Source: Brasenia schreberi
Taxonomy: Eukaryota; Streptophyta; Magnoliopsida; Nymphaeales; Cabombaceae
Direction of reading: 5' to 3'
Assembly: GCA_036023115.1 (NCBI GenBank)
Contig: JAYKKT010000061.1
Coordinates: 10,182,501 to 10,246,500 of the forward strand
Length of the DNA stretch: 64,000 nt
This document shows positions 48,043 to 64,000 of the stretch, one piece after another. A model generated the notes under the pieces. That model did not search any database, was not told the DNA's origin, and saw only the letters and a list, made by a program, of their open reading frames with translations. The translations under genes and the position numbers were made by a program. Positions within the stretch are counted from its first letter, which is position 1; every line of letters begins with the position of its first letter.

Positions 48043-51000
48043 AATAATTCATTTACCTTTCCTAAGAATGATGTATTATGTTGTCTAACTCGAGTAAAAC
48101 GAGTAGGATGCAACTGACTGATAGTCTCTCAAAATTAATCAATGTATCATCTTAATTTACCACTTTATATATAACTCGTCACACTCACGAGGATATAATG
48201 TTGGGATTTCAAAATGCTCAAGCTCAAAACAATGTGAGCATCATGCCTCTTAAATAGTGTCACATATCTCATGTTGTACCTTATATGCATATGTGGTACC
48301 AGGGCAACATATATGTATTATAATCCAAATATTTTGTAAAACTATATGGATATCAATCAATTTATATTGCACAAAATAAAATATAAAAACATATAACATA
48401 AAAGGTTGTGTTTAATTAAAATATTAATCACATACTTAGAAATTAACAAAATACCTATTCTATTATCATCAAATCCAATTCCTGACAGCATTTAATAAGG
48501 TGATCAATGGGAGGATTCTCTTTGACATACATTTCTCATCCATCGGCCTACTCATAGTTTCTCATCCAACCATTTTTATCGCATGCTAACTCTAATACTA
48601 GGAAGTGCTCATAAATTTATCCCTATAATTAAAACATATAAGTTGTTAAATTTTTAAAAATGACTATACGAAAGATACTTATAGCAAGCAATAATAGTAA
48701 AAGTTCTTCCCTAGAATAAATAAGTATGTTCACTAAGTTGTATTTCTATCCAAGATGCATTTTCTAGTTGTTTGTACAAACATGCTATTGTTGTTGCACC
48801 TTATGTATAACTATCAATTCTTCAAACATCATGTGTCTATGGATTCACGGTTATTATTGGCACTCTATCTCTAAACTTATTCTGATATAATATAGAATCT
48901 AGCTGATACAACAAATATAATAAATTCTTATTTTTGTTACAGACTCCCTTTTTGAAAAATTAGTTCGGAGTACCTTAAACTTAATGACTCCAAAATTAAT
49001 CTCTAGTACTATTTTGTCGATGCTCATCTCAACATATCACTCAAAATGTCTTTCTTTTTATAGACATCTCCTATGTTAATAATAATTTGTCCCTCCATTA
49101 GAAGACAAAGTATCTCGTGAACAACATGAAGTGTGATAATCATCTCACCCTATAGCATGTGGAAGCTATTTATACTTAGTTGTTAACACTCAATAAAAGT
49201 ATTAACAACGCATGGTCTATCACTTCATGTAGCAAATCCACATACCCAATCAACTAACTCTTATTTGCAATCTTAACTCAATTATCAGGCCTCACTTTCA
49301 TCCTCTTCAATGGTCAAATTCTATCAACAGTATAGCGTGTGTGAACTTTTATCATTTTTCGTATTGTCTGAAAATATATATTTTCATAACAAGTTAGAAT
49401 AGTGAGTATTGATATCGAATATAAAATATTGTTAAAGTTAAAAATTACTTGTTCATTCAAGTCTTAAAGACAATATGACCTTCAAAGCTTAAGAGTAATC
49501 CCGACATATTAAGAAATTCATCATCCTCATTATCTTTAATATCAATTTCGGTATCTAAAGTTGATATATCCTCCTTATAACGTGAAAGATCATCTTCTTC
49601 TCCTCATTGTCATTTACGAGAACATCCTCCGTAGGATATGGTATTGCGTATGCTAGATAAAGTGGTGACATTATGACCTTCTACTCATGCCCTATGAACC
49701 ATATCTACATGAGAAAAAAGAAAATTTACGATACCATATCAAGAAAATCGATATGCGCCTAGAACACATCTCTGGTCGAAAAACCCGATGAGTTTTTTGA
49801 CAAGAAATCGTTGAAAATTTTACGAAAATAACTAAAAAAGAATAAACCAAAAACCAAATCAACACCATACCTCAATAAGACGACAATTCCTTTTACAAAT
49901 CCGGTGTTCTTATGCTTCTTTTCTTCTTTCCTGTCTCTCTTTTTTTTTTTTACTTTAAAACATATTTTGATCCGTTCTTTTACAAAAAAACAACCGTAGA
50001 TAGTGTAATATTACTTCAATGAACCAAGGGATCGATGAATGAATAGAAAAACAACCAAAAATAAGGGCATTTTCTAGTTCATAAGAGAGGAAAGAGAATA
50101 CATGTTATGGTATGTGGATGGGTATTTTGGTAATTAATAAAATTTATAAGGGGTATTTTGAGAGGTTTAGAAAAAAGAAGGATAGTAAAAAAAGTGTGTG
50201 CATATGAATCCTGATGTTTTATCTTCTCTTTTTCTAACGGTGATTATATTTCGATGATAATGATAAAAAAATCGTTCAAAATGCTTTTTACACACTGATA
50301 AACTTATCAATGTGTCGGGTATATTCAAATCCAATCAGACGATCTGGATGTGGATCTCAAAGAAGGCGCCCTAAGCATAGGGCATAAAAAAATGCAAGTT
50401 ACAAATAAATTCTACAGATAATGGGAGTTCATTCTCGATGGCAAAAGAAACCTTATTTTGTATGTTTGAAATTTTTGGAGAAACGTCAAAATTTTTTACA
50501 CCATGAATCTTCGGCGAGGCTCAGGTAGAATCCCAGCAGGAGTTGGCAGCTGACTTCTAGCACAACTCCTACGAAGCCCTGGCGAGTCCGATGAGTTCCA
50601 GTTGAAAAAACTCTCATAGAACTCCAGCAGCATGCATGTGTGAGGTTCCGGTGAACACAAATTTTTTTAGGAGTTTACAAGGATTAAGAATTACGTTTCT
50701 TCAGATTCACCCCAATACAGACACGTAAGAGACCACATATTTGGAGGAAGCCAAAGCCATGGCTGAACTCCAACTCAACATTAAGAGAAAAAAGTAATTT
50801 CCATATCATTCAAGGTGTAATTGTTATAGTTGTAGGGATTAGTATTCACACACCTTTTTATTATTCATATTTTTAAATACTAAAATTATTCCTCATTACC
50901 TTCTCTCTTTTCCTACTCAATTCCAATAAAGGTCACTCTTGTAGGATCTCTTTACTTCGACTACTAACATTTTATTATTTTCAGTGTTGTTATCTTCTTC

Positions 51001-51133
51001 GTAATACATTCTTATGAATCTCGTCGCAAAAAGAAAGAAGAATCAAGAACAAGGAAAAAAAAGTACACTAAACATTAAGAGCAAAAAATCAAGAAACATA
51101 AAAATAAAATTAAATAACATTAAATAGGTAACC

Positions 51134-51208
51134 GTGATACATGTATGTCTCCCTCATTGGCGAAACACATATGTGATACATGTGTGTCTCCCTCATTGGA
51201 GAAACACA
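51134..51208 (+). repeat. 2 x 39-bp tandem duplication
   Basis: GTGATACATGTRTGTCTCCC then TCATTGGMGAAACACA, repeated with a 39-bp period and two substitutions. Noncoding. Confidence 0.8.
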
Positions 51209-52367
51209 ATACTCCCATTAGAAAAATGGTCATGTGACGTCTCGAATAAAAAACTTGATATCATTTTTCGTTTTGATTTTGATAAAAAATGAAATCAATA
51301 CATCAAATAAATAAATAAAATACATTGAATCAACAAAATATTCCACTAAATCACAAAAACTTTTTTCTAATCGACTTCTTTTTCCTTTTTTTTCTCTTTT
51401 TTCACTCAGATTCGAAGTATTATGAGACAGTGATGATTAGTATCCTACATTGAATTCAACTTCGAGTCAAAAGTCGTTGGAGAAATGGTGTAGGATAATC
51501 GACAGTAAGGTAAAACCACATAGAAAGAGAGAGGGAGATCCCGATGGCCACGAGCATCAAAGTAAATTTTTGAATTTTAGCATGAGCAAAAAATATGGTC
51601 TTGCTCCACGTCCCATGGAAAAAACTGGGTCGAATAATGAATTCAAGGCACAGGTGACAACAGAACCAACGTAAATTGCCATTGCCCAAACAGATTTTAT
51701 TGTAAATACGTTTTAACCAACATAATTTAGAGAAAAGATCACAAAATGCAAGTTTTCATCTAGGGATGTAAAGGGGTACAACTTGGATTGGACATGGTTT
51801 TACCAAATCCAACTACAATTTGATAATAAGACAATTGGACTCGAATACCAGATAAAACATTCATCGAAATCCGATTGGATATTGCAGATCGGTCGGATAC
51901 ATGCTAGCAAGCAAAATCTAAATCTGGAGTTCCATTAGCAATAGGGTATATCGAACATCAGATTCAGAGCTGGATTGAACATCCGGCAGCATTCACAGAA
52001 ATGGATACAAAAACTTCCACAATTTCGTACTTGGTTGTGAAAAATAGGCATTCATAGCACGAAATCGAATGTGAGTGAGAGATAATACCAAAAGAATAAA
52101 ATCCCTTATATAAAAACAATATGTACAGTCTTGTTGAATGTTCTTTGATGCAATATCATTTGCGTGTCAGGCAATTTGTAGGACAAAGAGATGTATATCC
52201 ATCTCCTCATGTGGCAATAAGCAGCCTAAACTCATATCCTAAAACTATACCACCAACATAATAGCAAGTGAGACTTACGATTTACTTACAAAGGACATGC
52301 ACGATCTTGAAGCACATTTCAACATGAAGCGTCAATCCCTTCAGTGAACCATAACTTTTCTAGTAGT

Positions 52368-57055
<4,688 letters not shown>

Positions 57056-57643
57056 CTGTATAAAAACAGGAGAATTCAAATTGGCACCAGTTTGAGTCTT
57101 ATTAGGAGGAAAACAATGCATTAATATGAAATGGCTTCAAGAAGCTGTCATATATGGTCTAACATGAAGTTGACTTGCATGTGAACCATATATCAACGTT
57201 AATATATAAGGTCAGATATATATAAGGTCAGAGAAAGCTCCACTTGCCCTCGATAAAACAACAAAGGGATACATACAGTAGGCTAATTAAGGACAGAACA
57301 CTATGATGTAAAATGCAAACCATCAATGGAAGATCACTAATAAAGCTTGATCTTAGAATATTTAGTTCTACGCCCATTTGCTTGAGAAACTCCATGATGT
57401 GAAAGCATAATAAGATTGTTAATCATGCTACAAAAATAAACTTGTTAACCATGTTAGACCTGTCCATGCACTAGTATAATTCACTCTAAGGTTTGGTATA
57501 CTACAACAAAAAAGAGTTACTTCAAAACTGATATACTGGAAACTTTGACATCTGCACCTGTTTATTTGATCTCCAAACGGGAACCAAATCCAAGTATTTT
57601 CCAATAGTAGATGCTCTTTCTACCTGATTTTTTCTATTATGAT

Positions 57644-58191
57644 CAATGTTGTAAATATCATATCAGACCCCGTATTGCATGGGGTACCAATACACCTGTA
57701 TCGTATTGTAGCATACTATACAGATTATTTTTAAATTACTTTTTTTAAATATAAAAAAATATATATATATATATATAAATTATGTAATATGTACCATATC
57801 AAGAGGCAACAAATTCAACGTAAAAAAAAAACTAAATCACACACATACATCTCTCTTGAGCCTCACTTTCAAACTTAGGATAAATTAATGAGTTGGTCTT
57901 GAAGAGAAGAAAGGATAGACATGCAAGAACATCTAAAGAAACTGATCTAGAAGGGTCAAAATATACCTAAAATATGTTTTTCTTAAATTGAAATTTGAAA
58001 TATTGCACCATAACGTACGATACAGGATGTATCATACGATTCATACAGTGCCTGCACCGCAGTGTATCGTATGATACAGTCGCGATAAATGTATTTTTTG
58101 ATACAGGTACCTAAATTGTATCGGTTCAGTTATTGATATACCCATATCGTGTATCATATGATATGATATAATACAATTTTTATAACATTGG
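57644..58191. mobile_element. Palindromic MITE, GTATCG family, copy 2 (RING intron)
   Basis: Begins CAATGTTGTAAATATCATATC and ends (reverse complement) CCAATGTTATAAAAATTG, with interior GTATCGTATGATAC-like palindromes. It is the same family as copy 1 but longer, owing to an AT-rich middle that may itself be an insertion. Confidence 0.65.
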
Positions 58192-58740
58192 TTCTAATGA
58201 TTCTTTGTCAGATCTGTACTAAAATTTAAATAACTAAATCATATTTGAGGGTTCCTTTTGGATCTAATATATTAACAGGTGCTAGAACTACGTTTTGCTC
58301 AACTTCTCATGCCTTAAAGTTGAAACTCGTTTAGCTGGAACACACTTTGGCTTCTTTGGAGTGCAAGTGCAGCTTAATATTTATCCCTTCGAACTTGAAT
58401 GTGGCTAAATTTGGTTGACCGTAGTGCTAGGAGGGCATAAAGTTTTGCATCCTTCTTATGCTAATATCTTTTCTTGGTCTCACTGTCTGTTTAGGTTATC
58501 TTTGCTTGGACGTATTACTTTTTCCGCTTAAGGAAGAGCAGTGGCTATAAGGGACATAACAACCTACACAATTTCCTGGTTTCCTATGTAATACTCCTTC
58601 AATAAATATAGAATAGGGGGCAATTGTCCCAACATGATTGTTAGTGGAAAAAAACAGTTCTTGAGCCTCTAGCCTCCATCGGACTTCTTGTACACATCTG
58701 CAATTTCTCATGTCTTCACATTGGATCTCAACCATTCACT
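58192..58740. other. RING gene intron, nothing recognised
   Basis: Sequence between the palindromic MITE and the nested RTE locus. The 79-codon minus frame here has no recognised motif. Presumed intronic because the exon at 57055 begins at an acceptor. Confidence 0.4.
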
Positions 58741-58752
58741 TATCAAGACGAC

Positions 58753-59078
58753 GACAACAACAACAACAACTAAGCCTTTTCCCATACTAGACGGGGTCGG
58801 CTACATGGATTCTTTGTTTCCACATAGCCCTATCATGCGTCATGTTAGCAGTTAACTCACAATAAGCTAGATCATTCTTTATTGTTTCTTTCGAACACTT
58901 TTGTGGTTGTCCTCTACCTCTTTTAATACTTTCAAAATCTAGTTTTTCATACATTCTTAGAGGTTCTTCTTTTCATCTTCTTTCTATATGTCCAAACCAC
59001 CTTAAATGATATTCTCTCATTTTATCCTCTATTGGTGTCACACATAATTTATTTATAATAACCTCATTATGTATACGA
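58753..59078 (-). mobile_element. Older antisense RTE fragment, 3' half
   Basis: On the minus strand this is the RTE C-terminal coding region (EYHLRWFGH-type) through GACCCCGTCTAGTATGGG and a GTT tail. The sequence stops at the TSD of copy B and resumes at 63060. The outer TSD TATCAAGACGAC lies at 58741-58752. Confidence 0.88.
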
Positions 59079-59460
59079 ACTGAGCCCATGTAAGGGATCA
59101 CCCTTGCATTGCCGGTTCCAAGCCTGGATAAAGGAGGAGGGTTGTGTTAGGCTTCTGACAGCCAGCGTAAAACTCCGACGGATTTTATAACATGGATTAC
59201 AAAAATTATGAGCATTGCTTTGGGGTGTCCCCACCTAGCGACGTGCTACAGAGCTCGAATGCAGTAAGAATGCAGTAATAAGTAAGCAAGGGCCACTACA
59301 TTTTCGCCCAAATGTAGTGAATCAATTGCAGAGAGGGTTCCCACATCATGGACGGGTGTGGGTAAAGAAGTTAGTCCTACTACATTGCTGCCCGAATATA
59401 GTGAATAATTTTCAGAGAGGGTCTCCGCATTTTGATTATGGACGGATGCGGGGGGTAAGG

Positions 59461-60180
59461 AAGCTAGTCCTAGATAATAAGATTCGTATTGGTTCTTGGA
59501 ATATCGGAACATTATATGGTAAGCTAATGGAGGTGATAGATACTATGATTCGGAGAAAGATTCATATTCTATATTTACAAGAGACAAAATGGGTTGAAGA
59601 AAAAGCAAAGGAGATAGAGGATACCGGTTTTAAATTGTGGTACTCAGGTAAAGAAAAGGCTCAAAACGGAGTTGGTATTATCATAAATAAAGATTTAAAG
59701 GATAGTGTAGTAGATATACAATGATATGGTGACTGAATCATGACGTTGAAATTAGTATTAGGAGTAGGAGTTTTGAATATAGTTTGTGCTTACGCACCCT
59801 AAGTAGGACTAGAAGATAGTATAAAGACAACTTTTTGGGAAGAGTTAGATAAGATAATTCAAAAGATTCAACAAAGGGAGATGATTTGTTTAGGAGGAGA
59901 CTTAAATGGACATGTCGGTAAAGAGGCATTAGGATATCAAGGGATTCATGGAAACTTTGGTTTTAGGGATACAAATGAGAAAGGTAGAGAGATTTTAAAT
60001 TTTGCTATGGCATTTGATCTCTTTATAGTCGATACAATCTTCAAAACATGAGATGAACATTTAATTAGAGTGGCTTATCACAAACACAAATTGATTACTT
60101 TATTTGTAGAAAAAAAATAGTGTATTGTAAAGATTGCAAGGTAATTTCAGGAGAAAGCTTAACCACCCAACATCGACTTT
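59461..60180 (+). pseudogene. RTE copy B endonuclease remnant
   Basis: Opens KIRIGSWNIGTLYGKL, IHILYLQETKWVEE and GFKLWYSGKEKAQNGVGIII in one frame to a stop at 59722. It continues in other frames with ICLGGDLNGHVGKEALGYQG and AMAFDLFIVDTIF. The catalytic GGDLNGH block is intact, but the frame is not. Confidence 0.82.
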
Positions 60181-60602
60181 TAGTTATGGATTTATAAATA
60201 AAAAAATGGACAAAGAAGAAAAGAGTGCATCGAGCTATTCCGACTAAATGGTGGAACCTCAAAGCGAGAAAGAAGATATATTTAAATAGAAAGTCCTTCA
60301 AGGAGATGTTTGGAATTATGTTGGTACACCCTGTGATATGTGGAACAATATGGCTATACATATTAGGAAAGTGGCGAAAGATGTGTTAGGGGTATCTAAG
60401 AGAGGTGTACCAGCACAAAAAGAAGCTTGGTGGTGGAGTGAAGTAGTACAAAATAAAATCAAGGCAAAGAGGGCATGTTACAAATTACATTATGCTAAGA
60501 AAACTAGTGAAACTTTAGAGGCTTATAAGAAAGCAAAGAAGGAAGCGAAAAAGTCCGTGAGTAAAGCAAAAGCTAAAATTTGGGAGGACTTATATAAAAA
60601 AC

Positions 60603-61290
60603 CTATGTCACACGGGTGCGAGCATGGGATACGGCAAATTTCAAAATTTTTGGTTGCGGCGATACGGATAGGCTATATAATATTATATATTATATATAAT
60701 ATTCAAGCTACATAAATCAATCATAATACAACTGGTATTTGCTAATTTTGGGTGCATGTAGGTATCAATTAGCAAGTTCCCTCATAATGATCTGAAACTT
60801 AAAATGATTTTACGAGCTGCAAAATATCCAAGTTATGGATTCAAAGAGTTTCCAGATCTTTTATAGGATATATCATATACTAGTATTTGTGCTAGGATCC
60901 ACTAGTGATGTCATACTCTTTTGTTGTATTGATCTGACAATGTTCTTGGTCTTCAAATGTGTTTGGTGACAGAGATTATTCTGTGCAAAGGCATGCAATA
61001 TGGAGTCAAGAATCCAATCAGATTGAAAAATAAGAAACCAATTGTCCGCACCCAAAATCATTCAAGCTAATATTGTATACAGCTACAATAGCAAGTACAC
61101 AACTTTATATTAAAGCAAAACACATAAATGATAAACAACTACTAATTTCATCATAATACACAAATCAATCTTCATTATCTGGACCCATTTATCCGTGAGT
61201 TACAAAAAAAAATTGCATTTTTTTTACCATGCCTGTCGCACCAGTGTTGAGGTCGACACTCCACCCCTTAGAAGTGATTGTGTGACTTAG
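60603..61290 (+). mobile_element. hAT-like non-autonomous element inside RTE copy B
   Basis: 688 bp absent from RTE copy A. It starts CTATGTCACAC and ends GTGTGACTTAG, giving 11-bp terminal inverted repeats with one mismatch. It is flanked by a perfect 8-bp direct repeat TAAAAAAC (60595-60602, 61291-61298), the TSD length typical of hAT. No transposase coding is seen. Because the TSD is A-rich, part of the match could be chance, but the empty site in copy A supports the boundaries. Confidence 0.8.
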
Positions 61291-61411
61291 TAAAAAACTC
61301 AACTCAAAAGAGGGTGAAAGAGATATTTTTAGGATAGCTAGGGCTAGAGATAAGAAAACTAAAGATCTTAATTATGTTAGATGCATCAAAGACGAGGATG
61401 AAAAAATTCTA

Positions 61412-63013
61412 GTGGCAAATGATGATATAAGAAATAGATGGAAAAACTATTTTTATAATCTTTTTAATGAAAATAAAGATGTTAGTATTAGCTTAGGAGA
61501 GTTAGCCAAATCAGAAAAGTATATAAACCATAATTTTTACCGACGTATTCAAAAGAATCAAGTCAAAGAGACTCTTAAACATATGAAAGGTGGTAAATCG
61601 GTAGGACCAGATAATATTCCTATAGAAGTTTGGAAAATACTAGGAGAAATAGGAATCACTTGGCTCACAAGACTATTCAATGAAATATGGAAAAACCAAA
61701 AGATGCCCGAGGAATGGAGAGCAATTACACTTATACCCATATATAAGAACAAGGGAGACATTCAAAATTGTGTGAATTATCGAGGTATCAAGTTAATGAG
61801 CCATACTATGAAATTATGCGAAAGAATTATCGAACATAGGTTAAGATAAGTATCAAGTACAACAGAGAGCCAATTTGGATTCATGCTAGGCATATCTACC
61901 ATTGAAGCGATTCACCTTTTGAGACGCTTTATGGAACATTTTAGAGCAAAAAAGAAAGACCTTCACATGATATTTATTGATCTAGAAAAAGCTTATGATA
62001 GGGTACCGAGGGAGGTTATTTGGAGAACTTTGGAAAAAAGAGGTATCCCATTGACATATATTAACCTTATAAGAGACATATATGATGGTGCAAAAACATG
62101 TGTGCGGACTCATTAAGGAATGACAGACTTCTTTAAAGTTAATATTGGGTTACATCAAGGATCAACTTTAAGTCCATACTTATTTATAATGGTGATGGAT
62201 GAGTTAACAAAACATATTCAAGATGAAGTACCTTGGTGTATGTTATTTGCAGATGACATTGTATTAGTGGAGGAGTCTAAGGAAAAAGTTAATAGAAAAT
62301 TGGAACTATGGAGAGAAACATTAGAAAGCAAAGGCCTCCGACTTAGTAGAGACAGAATATATGGAATGTAAGTTTGATCATTTGGTTACCTCATAGGACA
62401 TAGAAATTAAAATTGGCACACATTGTATCCCACAAAAGGAAAGTTTTAAATACCTAGGGTCAATTTTTCAGAGTGGTGGAAGAATTGATGGAGATGTTAC
62501 GCATAGAATTAATGTTGGTTGGTTAAAATGGAGAGGAGCATCAGGTATTCTTTGTGAGAAGAAGATACCATTAAAGTTAAAAGGTAAATATTATAGAGCA
62601 GCAATTAGGCCTGCCATGTTTTATGGTTATGAGTGTTGGGCAGTTAATCATCAATATATACAAAAGATGTCCGTGACAGAAATGAAGATGTTAGATGGAT
62701 GAGTGGTCATACAAGAAAAGACCGTATACATAATGAGGTTATTAGAAACAAATTAGGAGTGGCACCAATAGATGACAAATTGGGAGAATATCGTTTAAGA
62801 TGGTTTGGACATATAGAAAGAAGATCAAAAGAAGAACCTTTAAGAAGGTTAGAAAAAGTAATTTTGGAAAGTATTAAAAGAGGTAGAGGACGATCACAAA
62901 AGTGTTGGAAAGAAACAATAAAGAATGATCTAGCTTATTGTGAGTTAACTGCTAACATGGCACACGATAGGGATCTGTGGAAACAAAGAATCCATGTAGC
63001 CGACCCCATCTAG
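61412..63013 (+). pseudogene. RTE copy B reverse transcriptase and C-terminal region
   Basis: Frames carry [87 protein letters not shown] and MLFADDIVLVEESKEK, then FKYLGSIFQSGGRIDGDV and the C-terminal [39 protein letters not shown] block. Single stops at 61847 and 62114 and a shift near 62350 divide it. Confidence 0.88.
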
Positions 63014-63059
63014 TATGGGAAAAGGCTTAGTTGTTGTTGTAACCTCATTATGTATACGA

Positions 63060-63221
63060 TCTTTTCTTTTATGACCACTCATCCATCTCAACATCTTCAT
63101 TTTTGTCACAGACATCTTTTGTACATGTTGATGATTAACTGCCCAACACTCAGAACCATAAAACATGGTAGGTCTAATTATTGATCTATAATATTTATCT
63201 TTTAACTTTAATGGTATCTTC
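63060..63221 (-). mobile_element. Older antisense RTE fragment, 5' part (split by copy B)
   Basis: Continues the antisense RTE fragment without a gap after the 20-bp TSD. In sense it begins AAGATACCATTAAAG and covers the ECWAVNHQHVQKMSV and MLRWMSGH blocks. It is 5' truncated at 63221 and followed by the outer TSD TATCAAGACGAC (63222-63233). Joined length is about 490 bp. Confidence 0.88.
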
Positions 63222-63233
63222 TATCAAGACGAC

Positions 63234-64000
63234 AAAACCAGCTTAATCTGGCTTTCCTATCTAAGTTTACAAATTATGCTAATTTTCTTGATTTACTCAT
63301 ATCTTTCAAGAACAACTTTAATGGGCATAGGTAGCATAAGATTCTGAAGCACTTGTCAAACATATATTAGCGTATCTATGATCTATCATTCCTTTCTTTC
63401 GTAATCTAGCAGCTAATCATCCACCTGAACATGTTATATTTATAGTAACAATGAGACAGAATACTTAAGTAACCCATCCTAGATTTGATATTAAGAGTGT
63501 GTTCTACAGCCTAGGCCCTAGATAACTGTGTGTTTAACTATGGGTCAGGATAACACTCCCAACAGTTCTCAGTTGGAGGAATCTCCTATTGAAGTGATTA
63601 TAAGAACCCTCCTGACTATAATCTTATGAACTTTTGCAAATGTTTTGCACATATAAGTTGCATAGAAATTCCTGCATTCGGTTGTATAATATATGACCTT
63701 TCTATGCATATTTACTCCCTTTTTCTTGAGTGCATTTCTTCTTAGTCACACTAAGGTTACAGATATTGTATAAAAATGTGATACTTTTCACAAACCCCAC
63801 AGATGTGGTTGTCATTTGAATTGTAAATTCATGATGGAACAGAGATCGTGTAATAGAAAAGAGGCTGTAGAAGCACAGGAAAATGATAATCATTAAGGGA
63901 CAACAACAAGAAACAGGATAACACAACAAAGCGGACAGAAGCAAGAACCAGAAAATGCAAGCATTGTAGGCTAGCAGTAACTACCAGTTCATGTCATTGT
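63234..64000. other. Right edge, presumed intron of RING gene
   Basis: AT-rich, with no exon matching the expected Cys-rich N-terminus on the minus strand. If the gene is intact its first coding exon lies beyond 64000. Confidence 0.4.

Larger units (their letters stand above)
46200..52367. other. AT-rich intergenic between QKY-like and RING genes
   Basis: Two convergent genes end at either side. The stretch holds the TA microsatellite at 46565 and tandem duplications at 47893 and 51134, with otherwise unstructured AT-rich sequence. The right end includes the 3'UTR of the RING gene. No ORF over about 90 codons and no recognisable domain. Confidence 0.5.
59079..63039 (+). mobile_element. RTE-clade LINE, copy B (near full length, inactive)
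   Basis: About 3.26 kb of RTE sequence plus a 696-bp insertion. It is flanked by a perfect 20-bp TSD (TAACCTCATTATGTATACGA at 59059-59078 and 63040-63059). Order: GC-richer leader, endonuclease from about 59461, RT about 61412-62380, C-terminal region to the stop at 63011, and a short (TTG)n tail with no poly(A), as in RTE-type LINEs. The RT keeps the FADD box (MLFADDIVLVEE). Stops in the endonuclease (first at 59722), a frameshift near 62350 and the internal insertion make it inactive. It is inserted in an older antisense RTE fragment in the first visible intron of the RING gene. Confidence 0.92.

Noticed and set aside
59461..63013. Host gene resembling craniofacial development protein 2
   Set aside because: The endonuclease plus RT order, TSDs and GTT tail show it is an RTE LINE; the database name is an annotation artefact.

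Overview
This window is plant nuclear DNA, most likely from a flowering plant. It has intron-split genes with GT..AG junctions, a plant-only MCTP/QUIRKY gene, plant Ty1/copia and RTE-clade retroelements, hAT-like elements and long microsatellites in an AT-rich background. I cannot name the species. There are no operons, CRISPR arrays or microbial features.

Four host genes can be supported. (1) An RCC1/UVR8-like seven-bladed propeller protein lies on the minus strand: coding exons 31709 down to 25174, with a probable 5'UTR exon ending at 33322. Its last short coding exon is not visible, and a copia element begins about 220 bp beyond the last visible exon. (2) A DsbA-fold (FrnE-like) thioredoxin-superfamily oxidoreductase with a CPWC active site lies on the plus strand: seven coding exons 39731-41651, 223 aa, and a probable 5'UTR exon near 35.6 kb. 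Genes 1 and 2 are head-to-head, about 2 kb apart. (3) A single-exon 991-aa MCTP protein of the QUIRKY type lies on the plus strand (43165-46140). (4) The 3' part of a RING-H2 E3 ligase gene lies on the minus strand (57055 down to 52368); its first coding exon(s) should lie beyond the right edge of the window.

Layout. 1-17 kb: intergenic repeats, microsatellites and retroelement debris, with no gene I can support. 17.28-24.96 kb: a decayed Ty1/copia element (362-bp and about 380-bp LTRs, PBS, PPT, gag/RT/RNaseH remnants) that itself hosts an RTE LINE, a 39-bp RTE stub and a probable solo LTR. 25-33.4 kb: RCC1 gene. 34-41.7 kb: RTE fragment, tRNA-Leu-like relic and DsbA gene. 42-46.2 kb: QUIRKY-like gene. 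46.2-52.3 kb: AT-rich intergenic DNA. 52.3-64 kb: RING gene, whose introns hold a 1.2-kb hAT element with a perfect 8-bp TSD, a palindromic MITE, and a three-level nest (antisense RTE fragment, then near-full-length RTE, then hAT-like MITE), with target-site duplications at every level.

The four genes have unrelated cell roles and show no sign of acting as one system. I found no new biochemical system. The most informative content is the transposon stratigraphy, the RTE insertion products of very different length, and several local duplications, one of which copies an exon end together with its splice donor.
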